64,000 bases of DNA from Nesterenkonia lacusekhoensis (GTDB taxonomy: Bacteria > Actinomycetota > Actinomycetes > Actinomycetales > Micrococcaceae), in contig NZ_JAGINX010000001.1 in the NCBI RefSeq assembly GCF_017876395.1, forward strand, positions 1,364,001-1,428,000. The letters run 5' to 3'. A model generated the notes under the pieces. It had not been told where the DNA came from, did not search any database, and saw nothing but the letters and a program-made list of their open reading frames with translations. The position numbers and the translations under genes were made by a program. Positions 1 through 7,868 of this stretch are shown piece after piece (the stretch's first letter is position 1; the number at the start of each line of letters is the position of its first letter).

Positions 1-59
1 GGGAGGAACTCGGTGAGGCCCTGAACGAGCCCCAGGATGATTGCTTCGATCCACTGCAC
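1..59 (-). CDS. uppP: undecaprenyl-diphosphatase UppP/BacA, N-terminal start only
   Basis: Reading the minus strand from GTG at 59 gives about 19 residues, VQWIEAIILGLVQGLTEFLP, the characteristic N-terminus of UppP/BacA with the EAIILGLVQGLTEFLP signature. The family is an integral membrane phosphatase that recycles undecaprenyl pyrophosphate for cell-wall synthesis. The rest lies outside the window. No ATG is in frame just upstream, so GTG is the most likely start. Only the first membrane segment is visible, but the motif is distinctive. Confidence 0.85.
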   Translation of the reverse strand, partial: MQWIEAIILGLVQGLTEFL

Positions 60-114
60 GTCAGCGAGCTTAGACCATCGAACTGGGGAAGCCGGTCACC
101 TCAGAGGGTGATGT

Positions 115-417
115 CTATTGCTCGTCCTCGTCTTCGTCGAGGAGGTCCTCCTCCTCGGGCAGAGCCTCGTCCTCCTCGTCCTCCTCATCGTCGAGGAGGT
201 CGTCGGCGTCGCCCTCCTCGTCATAGAGGTCCAGCGGAGTGACCTCGCCGGTGGCGGCGAACAGGGCGTCCTCATAGGCCTCGAAGGCGTCGGCCACACT
301 GTAGAAGGCGGACTCCACAGCAGGGTCCTCTTCGCCGCGCCGGTTCACAGAGGCTGAGAGGTGCTCTTCGAGCGCGGTGGTCAGCGCGTTGAGCGCGACG
401 CGAGGGTCCATGTTCAT
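115..417 (-). CDS. small acidic protein, actinobacterial hypothetical
   Basis: This 100-residue protein has a helical N-terminal half (MNMDPRVALNALTTALEEHL) and a tail of about 35 residues made almost only of Asp and Glu. It resembles a small conserved protein of Micrococcaceae that I recall being labelled 'primosomal protein' or hypothetical; that label has little functional support. There is no signal peptide, membrane segment or catalytic motif. It lies between uppP (same strand) and a divergent DUF5703 gene. The real reading frame is supported by the structured N-terminus, despite the low-complexity tail. Its function is unknown. Confidence 0.7.
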   Translation of the reverse strand: MNMDPRVALNALTTALEEHLSASVNRRGEEDPAVESAFYSVADAFEAYEDALFAATGEVTPLDLYDEEGDADDLLDDEEDEEDEALPEEEDLLDEDEDEQ

Positions 418-548
418 AGGGTCACCGTATCAACACCGATCCAACACGGTAAGGCCTTGGCGAAAATATCCTCCGGCGCTATGGTGGCCTGCTAAGCGGC
501 ACGTCGCCTGCCGCCCCCTCGGCCCCGGCCCGGAAGGACATCCCGCTG

Positions 549-800
549 ATGGCCCAGCAGCTCCCTCCGCTCCCCCATGCCGTCTCCGACCGCTGGACCA
601 CCGGCGGCCGAGCGGGCCCCGATTGGGAATACGTGGTCGTCACGTGCCAGCCGCATGAATCGCTCAACGAAGTGCGCCGGCAGCTGGCCGAGCACGCCGA
701 ATACGGCAAATGGGAGCTGCGCCGCAGCCGGATCTACGGCGGCGGGATGCGCAAATACTGGCTGCGCCGACGCATCATGAAGGTGAGGAAGACGCTGTGA
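549..800 (+). CDS. DUF5703 family protein
   Basis: This 83-residue basic protein contains the segment WEYVVVTCQPHESLNEVRRQLAEHAEYGKWEL followed by an Arg-rich tail (residues about 60-83), a pattern I recognise as DUF5703, a small actinobacterial family of unknown function. No catalytic residues or membrane segments are visible. It is divergent from the acidic protein gene and convergent with the M20 peptidase gene, whose stop lies 25 bases beyond. The family name comes from memory of the WEY and AEYGxWEL pattern. Confidence 0.7.
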   Translation: MAQQLPPLPHAVSDRWTTGGRAGPDWEYVVVTCQPHESLNEVRRQLAEHAEYGKWELRRSRIYGGGMRKYWLRRRIMKVRKTL

Positions 801-825
801 CCAGCGCCCTCCACGCCTCAGACGC

Positions 826-2163
826 TCACTGAGCCGACAGGAACCGGTGCAGCACGGTGACCCCGAAGGTCAGGGCATCCACCGGCACGCGCTCGTCCAC
901 GCCGTGGAACATTCCGGTGAAGTCCAGCTCAGCCGGCAGGCGCAGCGGAGCGAAACCGTAGCCGGAGATCCCCAGCGAAGCCAGGTGCTTGTTGTCGGTG
1001 CCGCCGCCGAGCATGTAGGGAAGCACCACAGCGTCGGGATCCTCAGCACGCAGCGAGGCCACCATCTGCTCCACCAGTGCCCCGGAGAAGGGCACCTCCA
1101 GCGAGGGGCCGCCGTTCATCAGCTCGAAGCGGACCTTCTCCCCGGCCAGTTCGGCGAGCTTGGCGGCGACCTTCTCGTCCTGCTCGGGCAGAGTGCGAGC
1201 ATCCACCAGAGCCTCGGCCGAGCCGGGTACCACATTGTGCTTATAGCCGGCCTCGAGCGCAGTGGGATTGGAGGTGTTCTGCAGCGTGGCCGCGATGAAC
1301 TTGGACGTGGAGCCGGTGGCCTCCAGAAGCGCCGAAGGATCCTCCTCGTCGAAGGGGATCCCGGTCAGCTCGGAGAGCTGCTCCATGAGCGCACGGGTGG
1401 TCTTGGTGTATTCGACGGGCCATGTGTGCTCTCCGATGCGTGCCACAGCTGCGCCCAGAGTGACCACCGGGTTGTCGCTCTGGACTGCGGATCCGTGACC
1501 GGCCGTGCCCTCGGCGATCATCTTGGTCCAGTGGATCCCCTTCTCGCCGGTCTGGATGAGATAGGCACGCTGACCCGCGATGTCTGCGGAGAAGCCGCCC
1601 ACTTCACTGATCGCCTCCGTGGCACCCTCGAAGACCTCGGGGTGCTCACGGACCATCCATCCGGCGCCGTAGGTCCCGTTGTCCTCCTCATCGGCGAAGA
1701 AGGCCAGGATGATGTCACGCTCGGGCTGGAACCCTTCGCGGGTGAGCTGCAGGACCGAGGCCAGGATCATGGCGTCCATGTCCTTCATATCCACTGCCCC
1801 ACGGCCCCAGATGAGCCCGTCGCGGAGCTCAGCGGCGAAGGGCTCCACCTGCCAGTCCTCAGCCTGGGCGGGGACCACATCCAGGTGGCCGTGGACCACG
1901 AGGGCACCGCGGTCGGGACCGCCGCCCTGGGGGCCGGTCCCCTTCCAACGGGCGACCACTGACGTGCGCCCCGGCGCAGATTCGAAGAGCTGGGGCTCCA
2001 GACCTGCTCGGCGGAGGATCGCGGCGCAGTACTCGGCGGCGTCGCGCTCTCCGCTGGAGGTCCCGTTGCCCCAGTTCTGCGTGTCGAACCGGATGAGGTC
2101 ACGGCAGAAGTCGACGACGTCGGCGGCCGCCTGCTCGGCGGGATTCAGTTCAGATGCGGTCAT
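826..2163 (-). CDS. M20/M25/M40 family metallopeptidase
   Basis: This 445-residue zinc-dependent peptidase or deacylase shows the M20 signatures: HGHLDVVP at 91-98 (metal ligand His93 and catalytic Asp95), GRGAVDMKD at 120-128 and ADEED at 157-161, with the catalytic Glu pair followed by the dimerisation-domain region. Length fits dipeptidase-like M20A proteins of about 430-450 residues. There is no signal peptide, so it is probably cytoplasmic and acts on small peptides or N-acyl amino acids; the substrate cannot be read from sequence. It starts at ATG 2163, just below the hairpin at 2211-2252 that marks the end of the chromosome beside the island. Confidence 0.9.
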   Translation of the reverse strand: MTASELNPAEQAAADVVDFCRDLIRFDTQNWGNGTSSGERDAAEYCAAILRRAGLEPQLFESAPGRTSVVARWKGTGPQGGGPDRGALVVHGHLDVVPAQAEDWQVEPFAAELRDGLIWGRGAVDMKDMDAMILASVLQLTREGFQPERDIILAFFADEEDNGTYGAGWMVREHPEVFEGATEAISEVGGFSADIAGQRAYLIQTGEKGIHWTKMIAEGTAGHGSAVQSDNPVVTLGAAVARIGEHTWPVEYTKTTRALMEQLSELTGIPFDEEDPSALLEATGSTSKFIAATLQNTSNPTALEAGYKHNVVPGSAEALVDARTLPEQDEKVAAKLAELAGEKVRFELMNGGPSLEVPFSGALVEQMVASLRAEDPDAVVLPYMLGGGTDNKHLASLGISGYGFAPLRLPAELDFTGMFHGVDERVPVDALTFGVTVLHRFLSAQ

Positions 2164-2210
2164 AGCTCCACCCTACCGAGGAGACGGAGTCTCCAGAGGG
2201 AGGATACGAA

Positions 2211-2252
2211 AGAGGCCCGGCCCCATACGTCTCCGTATGGGACCGGGCCTCT
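2211..2252 (-). terminator. hairpin terminator, original tRNA-Leu transcription unit
   Basis: A 19-base stem with one mismatch and a TCTC loop (2230-2233) starts eight bases beyond the tRNA-Leu 3' remnant. Before the island integrated, tRNA-Leu would have been read towards it on the minus strand, so it was probably the tRNA terminator. It now also insulates the M20 peptidase gene from the island. Confidence 0.7.
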
Positions 2253-2259
2253 CGACCTG

Positions 2260-2313
2260 TGCGCGGAAGGGGACTTGAACCCCTACCCTCTTATGCGAGG
2301 ACTAGCACCTCAA
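2260..2313 (-). repeat. left attachment site (tRNA-Leu 3' remnant)
   Basis: These 54 bases match the 3' half of the tRNA-Leu gene (33721-33774) with one mismatch (position 2295 against 33756). The match stops exactly in the anticodon loop; beyond it the sequence no longer folds as tRNA. This is the original 3' end of the tRNA gene, displaced when the island inserted and supplied its own copy at the other side. It is not a functional tRNA. Confidence 0.9.
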
Positions 2314-2330
2314 TCTGCGCCTGACCTGGT

Positions 2331-2397
2331 GTTTCATCCGTTCTCCCCTGGTTTCATGCGGTTCTCTCGACACGCTCACCGATCTGATGCGGTCTCT
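2331..2397. repeat. short tandem-like motifs near left att
   Basis: GTTTCATCCGTTCTC (2331-2345) and GTTTCATGCGGTTCTC (2351-2366) recur with a 20-base period, and a weaker third copy lies at 2384-2397 (CTGATGCGGTCTCT). They sit just inside the island end. They could be integrase or excisionase arm sites or an operator; the sequence alone does not decide. Confidence 0.35.
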
Positions 2398-2475
2398 GAG
2401 AACCTCATATGACGCCCTTTGTGACACTTCCTGGGACATGTTGGAACCATCCACTTTCGGCAGTGGAGCTCGAGC

Positions 2476-2513
2476 AATGCACCCGATGTGCATTAGGATG
2501 CACTTATGGTGCA
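2476..2513 (+). promoter_or_regulatory. two tandem operator-like dyads over the promoter and start codon
   Basis: Dyad 1 is AATGCAC-N5-GTGCATT (2476-2494), a perfect inverted repeat. Dyad 2 is TGCAC-N5-GTGCA (2499-2513) and contains the ATG at 2506. Their centres are 21 bases apart, about two helical turns. A -10-like TAGGAT (2494-2499) lies six bases before the ATG, and no ribosome binding site is visible, which suggests a leaderless transcript. The likely binder is the XRE protein encoded here, giving autorepression; that is inference. Confidence 0.6.
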
Positions 2514-3108
2514 ACACAGTGACCCCATAGCTGAAGCGATCGGAACCAGAGTCAGAGGACAGAGGCTGGATCGGAACTGGACGCTTGATCAGCTCAGTGA
2601 TTCCTCCGGCGTTAGCCGGCGGATGCTCATCAACATTGAACAGGGTGCCGCGAATCCCAGCCTGAGCACGTTGCTGAAACTGAGCGAGGCACTTGGTGTG
2701 GGACTCCCGGCGCTGGTGGAGCCACCCTCCCCGAAGGTGAAACTGACCCCTGCGGGCGCAGGCACTGTGCTTTGGAAGGGTGAGCACGGTGGCCGCGGCG
2801 TGCTGGTCGCACACACCGAGTCTCCGGGCGTTGTAGAGCTGTGGGAGTGGACTCTGAGGCCTGGTGAGTCGCACAGCAGCGAGGCTCATACCCCAGGCAC
2901 CCGTGAGTTGCTGCACGTTCATGCCGGGCCTCTGGTAGTTGAGGTCGATGGAGAACCTCATAGAGCCAAAGCGGGCGACGCCCTGTCCTTCCCGGGCGAT
3001 GTCCCCCATTCCTATGCGCATGCAGAGGGGGAATCCGCTCGGTTTTCGCTGACCGTCTACGAGCCTGGTGGTTCATCGGGCTTCCATCAGGAGGAATCTC
3101 ATGGGTGA
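2506..3108 (+). CDS. XRE-family regulator with C-terminal cupin domain
   Basis: This 200-residue protein has an N-terminal helix-turn-helix (about residues 11-70, including TLDQLSDSSGVSRRMLINIE) and a C-terminal cupin fold (about 105-185, with the HVHAGPLVVEVDGE and FPGDVPHSY strands). This architecture is typical of regulators that sense a small ligand with the cupin domain and control an adjacent catabolic or export operon. It is the first gene of a four-gene operon and its 3' end overlaps the next gene by 8 bases. Two inverted repeats overlap its own start, so autoregulation is likely. The ligand is unknown. Confidence 0.88.
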   Translation: MVQHSDPIAEAIGTRVRGQRLDRNWTLDQLSDSSGVSRRMLINIEQGAANPSLSTLLKLSEALGVGLPALVEPPSPKVKLTPAGAGTVLWKGEHGGRGVLVAHTESPGVVELWEWTLRPGESHSSEAHTPGTRELLHVHAGPLVVEVDGEPHRAKAGDALSFPGDVPHSYAHAEGESARFSLTVYEPGGSSGFHQEESHG

Positions 3109-3829
3109 CTTCACCGCTTACTCGCGTTTGCTCTCGAAAGCGTGGATTGATGACGCTGTCTTCGAGCTACGTCCTGATTACCGTGCTCTTCTGGTGGTGG
3201 TCGAGAGACTGGCACCGGGACCCAGTGATGAGGCCAGTGAAGACCTGTTGAGGAGGGCAGAAGAGTCCGTCCGCACACTGCAGGCAGAGAGTCCGGTGGA
3301 GGAACTGCCTCATATCGCCTCGTGGCACGAAGCGTTCCGCGCCTTCGGAGCGAAGCCGAAACGCATCCTCAACAGCGCCGAGGCCCTGATCCGCAGAGCT
3401 GAAGCCGGACTGCCCAGGATCAACCGCCTCACCGACATATATAACGCGGTCTCGGTCCTTCACCGCGTCCCTTTGGGCGGTGAGAACCTGGATGCCTATC
3501 AGGGGGCGCCACGGCTAGTCCGAGCCAGTGGGGATGAAGCGTTCAACACCGTTGCTGGCGGGGAACCTGTGGTCGAGCATCCTAAGCCGGGTGAGGTCGC
3601 GTGGTGTGACGAGGCAGGAGTGACCTGTCGGCGGTGGAACTGGCGGCAAGGAACCCGGACCCAGCTGAAGGACGACACTACAGCGGCGCTGTTCATCCTC
3701 GACGGTCTCGACCCGCTGACCGGTGAGGACCTGCACGCGGCTACCGATGATCTGATCACCCACCTCAGTGCATTTAGCCCTGGCCTGCAGTCGACGCGCC
3801 GCCTCCTATCAGCTGACGATGCGGGGTGA
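3101..3829 (+). CDS. stand-alone B3/B4 tRNA-binding/editing domain protein
   Basis: This 242-residue protein matches the B3/B4 domain found in the beta subunit of phenylalanyl-tRNA synthetase, where it edits mischarged tRNA. Recognisable parts are WHEAFRAFGAKPKR (about 79-92) and the central stretch INRLTDIYNAVSVLHRVPLGGENLD. I chose ATG 3101 because GAGGAA at 3091-3096 gives a good ribosome binding site; longer readings start inside the XRE gene. Stand-alone versions are often next to EamA transporters, as here. A role in clearing or tolerating a non-standard amino acid is inference. Confidence 0.82.
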   Translation: MGDFTAYSRLLSKAWIDDAVFELRPDYRALLVVVERLAPGPSDEASEDLLRRAEESVRTLQAESPVEELPHIASWHEAFRAFGAKPKRILNSAEALIRRAEAGLPRINRLTDIYNAVSVLHRVPLGGENLDAYQGAPRLVRASGDEAFNTVAGGEPVVEHPKPGEVAWCDEAGVTCRRWNWRQGTRTQLKDDTTAALFILDGLDPLTGEDLHAATDDLITHLSAFSPGLQSTRRLLSADDAG

Positions 3830-3833
3830 CTGG

Positions 3834-4736
3834 ATGATTGCACGCCATCTGATCACTATCCCTGGTCCTCCATGGTTACTAGCGATCGTGGCGATCTTCG
3901 CGATCCAACTGGCTTCTGCGCTGTCTGTACCGCTGATCGAGATGGTCGGCCCTGGCGGCTCAGCATGGCTGCGCCTGAGCATGGGTACTTTGCTGATGAT
4001 CCTGCTCGCGCCGCCACCGTTGCGCTCAGTACGCCGCAGAGACGTTCCTGTCCTATTGGGGCTCGGTGCGGCCATGGGGATGACCACTGTGGCCTTTTTA
4101 GCCGCGATCGAACGAATCCCGCTGGGGACTGCCGTGGCTATCGAGTTCTTGGGCCCGCTGACCGTGGCAGCGGTGCGCAGCGGAAGTCTGCGGGCGATGG
4201 CCTGGCCGGTGCTCGCACTGATCGGAGTGGTAGTCCTAACAGAGCCATGGAAGGGAGAAATCAACCTGGCAGGAGTCTTCTTCGCCCTGCTGGCAGGCAT
4301 CGGCTGGGGAGCCTACATCGTGTTGCTGCAACTGGTCGGAGATCGTTTCACCGGGGCAGGGGTTCTCTCGATCACCCTGCCCGTGGCAGCAGTCACTGCC
4401 GGGACGATCGGAGTACCCCAAGCCGCCGGGCACATCGACCTACGGGTTGTTCTGATCGCCCTCGGACTGGCGTCACTGGCCCCAGTGGTCCAGTTCGTGC
4501 TGGAACTGGCAGCTCTTCGTCGGATGACTGCGACCGCCTTCGGCACGCTCATGGCCTTGGAACCCGCCGCAGCACTGCTACTGGGACTGATCATCCTGGC
4601 TCAGATGCCCACCCTGTTTCAGTACGTCGGGATCGCACTGGTCGTCCTAGCCGGAGCCGCCGCGCAACGCGGAGGACGCCGCGACCGACCACCGGTAACC
4701 ACCGGACCCATCCCCATCCCAGCCGAGAAACCGTAG
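3834..4736 (+). CDS. EamA/DMT-family exporter (RhtA-like)
   Basis: This protein of about 300 residues contains roughly ten hydrophobic segments arranged as two EamA repeats, e.g. WLLAIVAIFAIQLASALSV near the N-terminus and ALEPAAALLLGLIILAQMPT in the second half. RhtA-type members of the drug/metabolite transporter superfamily export amino acids and related metabolites across the cytoplasmic membrane. ATG 3834 is chosen because it is four bases past the stop of the B3/B4 gene; ATG 3819 is also possible. The C-terminal tail is basic and proline-rich. Its operon context suggests an amino acid or analogue as substrate. Confidence 0.85.
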   Translation: MIARHLITIPGPPWLLAIVAIFAIQLASALSVPLIEMVGPGGSAWLRLSMGTLLMILLAPPPLRSVRRRDVPVLLGLGAAMGMTTVAFLAAIERIPLGTAVAIEFLGPLTVAAVRSGSLRAMAWPVLALIGVVVLTEPWKGEINLAGVFFALLAGIGWGAYIVLLQLVGDRFTGAGVLSITLPVAAVTAGTIGVPQAAGHIDLRVVLIALGLASLAPVVQFVLELAALRRMTATAFGTLMALEPAAALLLGLIILAQMPTLFQYVGIALVVLAGAAAQRGGRRDRPPVTTGPIPIPAEKP

Positions 4737-4753
4737 AAACCAGGAGTAGCCTT

Positions 4754-5638
4754 ATGTTCACCGGAATCAGTGCCTTCCCGCTCACCCCGTTAGCTCACGA
4801 TGTCGTTGATGAGCATTCCTTCATCAAGTTGACCCAACGCCTGGTATCGGCAGGGGTGGACTCCATCACCGCGCTAGGGTCCACCGGCTCCTATGCGTAT
4901 CTCACCGCCGCCGAACGCGCCCGGGTTATCCGCCTGGCAGTAGAACACGCAGAAGGCACACCGGTCTTCGCCGGGGTCGGGGCACTGCGCACTTCCCAAG
5001 TGCTTGCTCACGTCGAGGCAGCCCAGCAAGCCGGGGCTCAAGGCCTGCTACTGGCTCCGGTCAGCTACCAACCCTTGACTGATGAGGAGGTCTACCAACT
5101 CTTCTCCGCAGTCGCGGTAAACGCGTCTGTGCCATTGATCGTCTACGACAACCCCGGCACGACGCGATTCACTTTCACTTCCGACCTATATGGCCGTATC
5201 GCCGAACTACCCGCTGTTGCCTCCATCAAGATTCCACCGGTACCGGATGACCTCGATCTGGCACAGCAACGAATCCAAGAGGTCCGCGCTGCGGTCCCCG
5301 AACATGTCACCATCGGAGTCTCTGGCGATCCCACCGCAGTTACCGGCCTCGTCGCAGGTGCCGATGCCTGGTACTCGGTCATCGGCGGGACCTTGCCCGA
5401 ACCCGCGATGCGGATGGTCCAGGCGGTCATCCAAGGGAACACTACCCAGGCCCTAGGCGAGGCTCAGCGACTGAGCCCCTTATGGGACCTGTTCAGCGAG
5501 TACGGCAGTCTGCGGGTAACTGCCGCCCTTGCTGAGCACCTGGAACTGGCCCCACGTAACTGCCTCCCTCTTCCCCTTCAAGGGCTCGGTACGACCGAGC
5601 GAGAGAGGGTCGCTACCCTCCTATCCAACCTGGGGTAA
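4754..5638 (+). CDS. DHDPS/N-acetylneuraminate lyase family aldolase
   Basis: This 294-residue TIM-barrel Schiff-base aldolase shows the family marks: GSTGS at 42-46 in place of the common GTTGE, the YDNP motif with Tyr131, and the Schiff-base Lys159 in SIKIPP. ATG 4754 starts the homology exactly; a longer open frame upstream overlaps the EamA gene and is spurious. The changed active-site loops and the operon argue against lysine biosynthesis, so it may cleave or form a pyruvate-linked keto acid. Last gene of the operon, 17 bases after the EamA stop. Confidence 0.85.
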   Translation: MFTGISAFPLTPLAHDVVDEHSFIKLTQRLVSAGVDSITALGSTGSYAYLTAAERARVIRLAVEHAEGTPVFAGVGALRTSQVLAHVEAAQQAGAQGLLLAPVSYQPLTDEEVYQLFSAVAVNASVPLIVYDNPGTTRFTFTSDLYGRIAELPAVASIKIPPVPDDLDLAQQRIQEVRAAVPEHVTIGVSGDPTAVTGLVAGADAWYSVIGGTLPEPAMRMVQAVIQGNTTQALGEAQRLSPLWDLFSEYGSLRVTAALAEHLELAPRNCLPLPLQGLGTTERERVATLLSNLG

Positions 5639-5680
5639 AGCACCCCGACGGGCACTCCCTCGCTCTGACATCTGCCCCCC

Positions 5681-6520
5681 CTATCCCCGGCGCTGCATCC
5701 GAGGACCGCGCAGCAGAGCAGCCGCTGCATTCTGACGGATCGGACGCGGAGGGTGGGCAGCACTGCGAGCAGCACGGGGGCCGAGGGCGGAGAGGTCACG
5801 CTTGACCATCCGGCCCTGTGGGACCATCACACTGCCCCGGCCCGTCTCGGGGCGGGCCATGAGGTCGGTGACCACCATGCCCACGGCAGTCACGATGTCG
5901 TCGTGAGCGCCGGGCGGATTCTGAAGCTTCACCGTGCCGGGGCCGGTCTCTACCAGGCGGGTGGTGATGAACTCCCGGCGGGTCTCCTCATCGTCTGGCA
6001 GTTCAAGGGCGCGGTCACGCAGTGCCGTTGCCAGGGAGCGGGCAAGCCGTAAGGCTCCGGCGGCGCTGAAGATGTACTCATCGGTTCGGAGGCCAGACCG
6101 GGTGAGGTTGCCGGTCAGTTGCTCGGCTTGCATCCGGTCAAAGCGCAGCCGGGCGCGGTATCCCTTGCAGATGCGCCGGGCGGCGGCTTCCACCTCAGTC
6201 AGGTCCACGCGCTGGCCTGGCTCGGGCTTCCATGAGAGCACCCGGTCAATGACCACTACGCGCCCGGCGTCCCTGGTCTCGGCGTGGCCGACTACCAGTG
6301 CGGTGAGGTCACGGCGGGTGCCGATGTCCAGCGCGGCCACGTACTCGGTGCCCTTGCGGGCTGGGAGGGTGGCAGCTCCGGGGCGGATACAGGCGTCTAC
6401 GTCCTCGGGGGTGGTCAGGGCGTCGTCTCCCTCGGCCCACTCGCACAGGATGAGCCGCCGCCACTCCGAGGCAGTCAGGGAAGACTTTAGGGCGTCCACG
6501 TCCTCGGCGTGAAGCGCCCT
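5681..6520 (-). pseudogene. phage terminase large subunit, C-terminal fragment
   Basis: About 280 codons on the minus strand encode the C-terminal nuclease half of a phage terminase large subunit: YVAALDIGTRRDLTALVV carries the first metal-binding Asp, and the PPGAHDDIVTAVGMVVTDL stretch is the typical end of the nuclease domain. The frame runs without a stop straight into the left end of the IS3-family element at 6521/6522, and the N-terminal ATPase half (Walker motifs) is missing. The gene was therefore cut by the insertion and a later deletion. It is evidence that part of the island came from a prophage. Confidence 0.8.
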
Positions 6521-6563
6521 GGGTTTGATGGAGACTCCATTGCTTGGAAAGGATCATGGAGTC

Positions 6564-6908
6564 ATGCCAGAGCAGAAGAATCCCGGAGTCGCTTCTACGC
6601 GGCGGTACTCACAGCAGGAGAAGGAAGCAGCAGTGCGGATGGTCCTCCAGCTGCGTGAAGAGTTAGGAACTAAGAACGGTTCGGTCAAGCGGGTAGCGGA
6701 TCAGCTGGGATTCGGTGTTGAGTCAGTGCGTAAATGGGTCCGGCAGGCTGAGATCGACACCGGCCAGGTGGCGGGGACCACTACCGAGCAGACTGAGCGG
6801 GAGAAGGCTTTGGAGCAGGAGAACCGTGAGCTGCGCCGGGCTAATGAGATCCTCAAGCGTGCGGCGTCTTTCTTCGGCGCGGAACTCGACCGCCAGCACA
6901 AGATCTAG
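6564..6908 (+). CDS. IS3-family OrfA, helix-turn-helix protein
   Basis: This 114-residue protein begins with a transposase-type helix-turn-helix (RRYSQQEKEAAVRMVLQLRE, then SVKRVADQLGFGVESVRKWVRQAE) and ends in a leucine-zipper-like helix (EKALEQENRELRRANEILKRA). It binds the IS ends and can be fused to OrfB by -1 frameshifting. ATG 6564 is preferred because GGAAAGG lies at 6546-6552; TTG or ATG at 6525-6528 lies within the terminal repeat. It appears intact. Confidence 0.88.
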   Translation: MPEQKNPGVASTRRYSQQEKEAAVRMVLQLREELGTKNGSVKRVADQLGFGVESVRKWVRQAEIDTGQVAGTTTEQTEREKALEQENRELRRANEILKRAASFFGAELDRQHKI

Positions 6909-7849
6909 TCACCTTCATCGACGCGCATAAAGACGCGGTTGTCGCCGGGCGGCGGCTGGGAGTCGAGTCCATCTGCAAGATCCTGCGGGAAGCAGGGATA
7001 CAGGTGGCTGCCAGCACCTACTACGCAGCGAAGAACCGTGCCCCCTCAGCTCCTACGCTGCGGGACAGGCACTTGGTCCCACAGCTGGTGGCTATCCATG
7101 CGCAGAACTACGGGGTCTACGGGGTGAGGAAGCTGTGGAAGGCCGCCCAACGGGCAGGCCTGGACATTGGTCGGGATCAGACGGCCAGGCTCATGAAGAT
7201 CGCCGGCTTGGAGGGTGTGCAGCGCCGGAAGAAGGTCCGCACCACGAAACCCGACGCCTCTGCGCCGCGGCATCCTGACTTGGTCAAACGCCGCTTCAGC
7301 GCTGATGCTCCGAACCGGCTGTGGGTCACCGATCTGACCTTCGTGCCCACCTGGGCAGGTATCGCCTATGTGTGTTTCATCATCGATGCCTTCAGCCGGA
7401 TGATCGTGGGCTGGCGGGTCGCTTCGAATATGCGCACTGAGACCGTGCTGGATGCAATCGAGATGGCCCGCTGGGCCCGAGGCCCCAAGCATGAACAGCT
7501 GCGCTGTCACAGCGATGCAGGATCTCAATTCACAAGTATTCGATACGGAGAACGATTGGCCGAGATCGGCGCAGTGCCCTCAATCGGGTCCGTGGCCGAC
7601 AGCTATGACAATGCCCTGGCTGAGACTGTCAACGGCTACTACAAAGCCGAGCTGATCCGTGGCCCCGCCCGCTCCCAGAAAGGGCCGTGGAAGACCGTTG
7701 AAGACGTGGAGCTGGCCACTCTCGGGTGGGTCCACTGGCATAACACTGCCCGCCTGCACGGCTACCTCGAAGACCGCCCTCCGGCGGAGTTCGAGCAGCT
7801 GTTCTATGCTGAGACCACCGGCGCCAACCAGCTGGTGGAAATCCAATAA
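6908..7849 (+). CDS. IS3-family OrfB transposase (DDE integrase core)
   Basis: In the -1 frame relative to OrfA, this encodes about 313 residues with an HTH_21-like N-terminal region and an rve catalytic core. The DDE residues are visible in VTDLTFVPTW (first Asp), HSDAGSQF (second Asp) and DNALAETVNGYYKAELI (Glu). No ATG is present until 7004, so expression is probably as an OrfAB fusion by frameshifting before the OrfA stop at 6908; GTG 6908 is the other option. No internal stop is seen, so the element may be active. Confidence 0.88.
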   Translation, partial: VTFIDAHKDAVVAGRRLGVESICKILREAGIQVAASTYYAAKNRAPSAPTLRDRHLVPQLVAIHAQNYGVYGVRKLWKAAQRAGLDIGRDQTARLMKIAGLEGVQRRKKVRTTKPDASAPRHPDLVKRRFSADAPNRLWVTDLTFVPTWAGIAYVCFIIDAFSRMIVGWRVASNMRTETVLDAIEMARWARGPKHEQLRCHSDAGSQFTSIRYGERLAEIGAVPSIGSVADSYDNALAETVNGYYKAELIRGPARSQKGPWKTVEDVELATLGWVHWHNTARLHGYLEDRPPAEFEQLFYAETTGANQLVEIQ

Positions 7850-7868
7850 AACAGGTCTCCATCAAACC

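Larger units (their letters stand above)
6522..7868 (+). mobile_element. complete IS3-family insertion sequence, 1347 bases
   Basis: Perfect 14-base terminal inverted repeats (GGTTTGATGGAGAC at 6522-6535 and its complement at 7855-7868) enclose overlapping orfA and orfB in the -1 arrangement usual for IS3. No 3-4 base target duplication is visible: the left neighbour is the terminase remnant and the right neighbour is the first base of the ISL3 inverted repeat. Lack of a duplication suggests that the flanks were rearranged after insertion. Confidence 0.9.

Noticed and set aside
2260..2313. Second tRNA-Leu gene
   Set aside because: Only the 3' 54 bases match; the acceptor 5' strand, D arm and half of the anticodon arm are missing.
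3872..4753. N-terminal extension of the aldolase gene
   Set aside because: It overlaps the EamA gene in another frame and shows no homology; the aldolase fold begins at ATG 4754.
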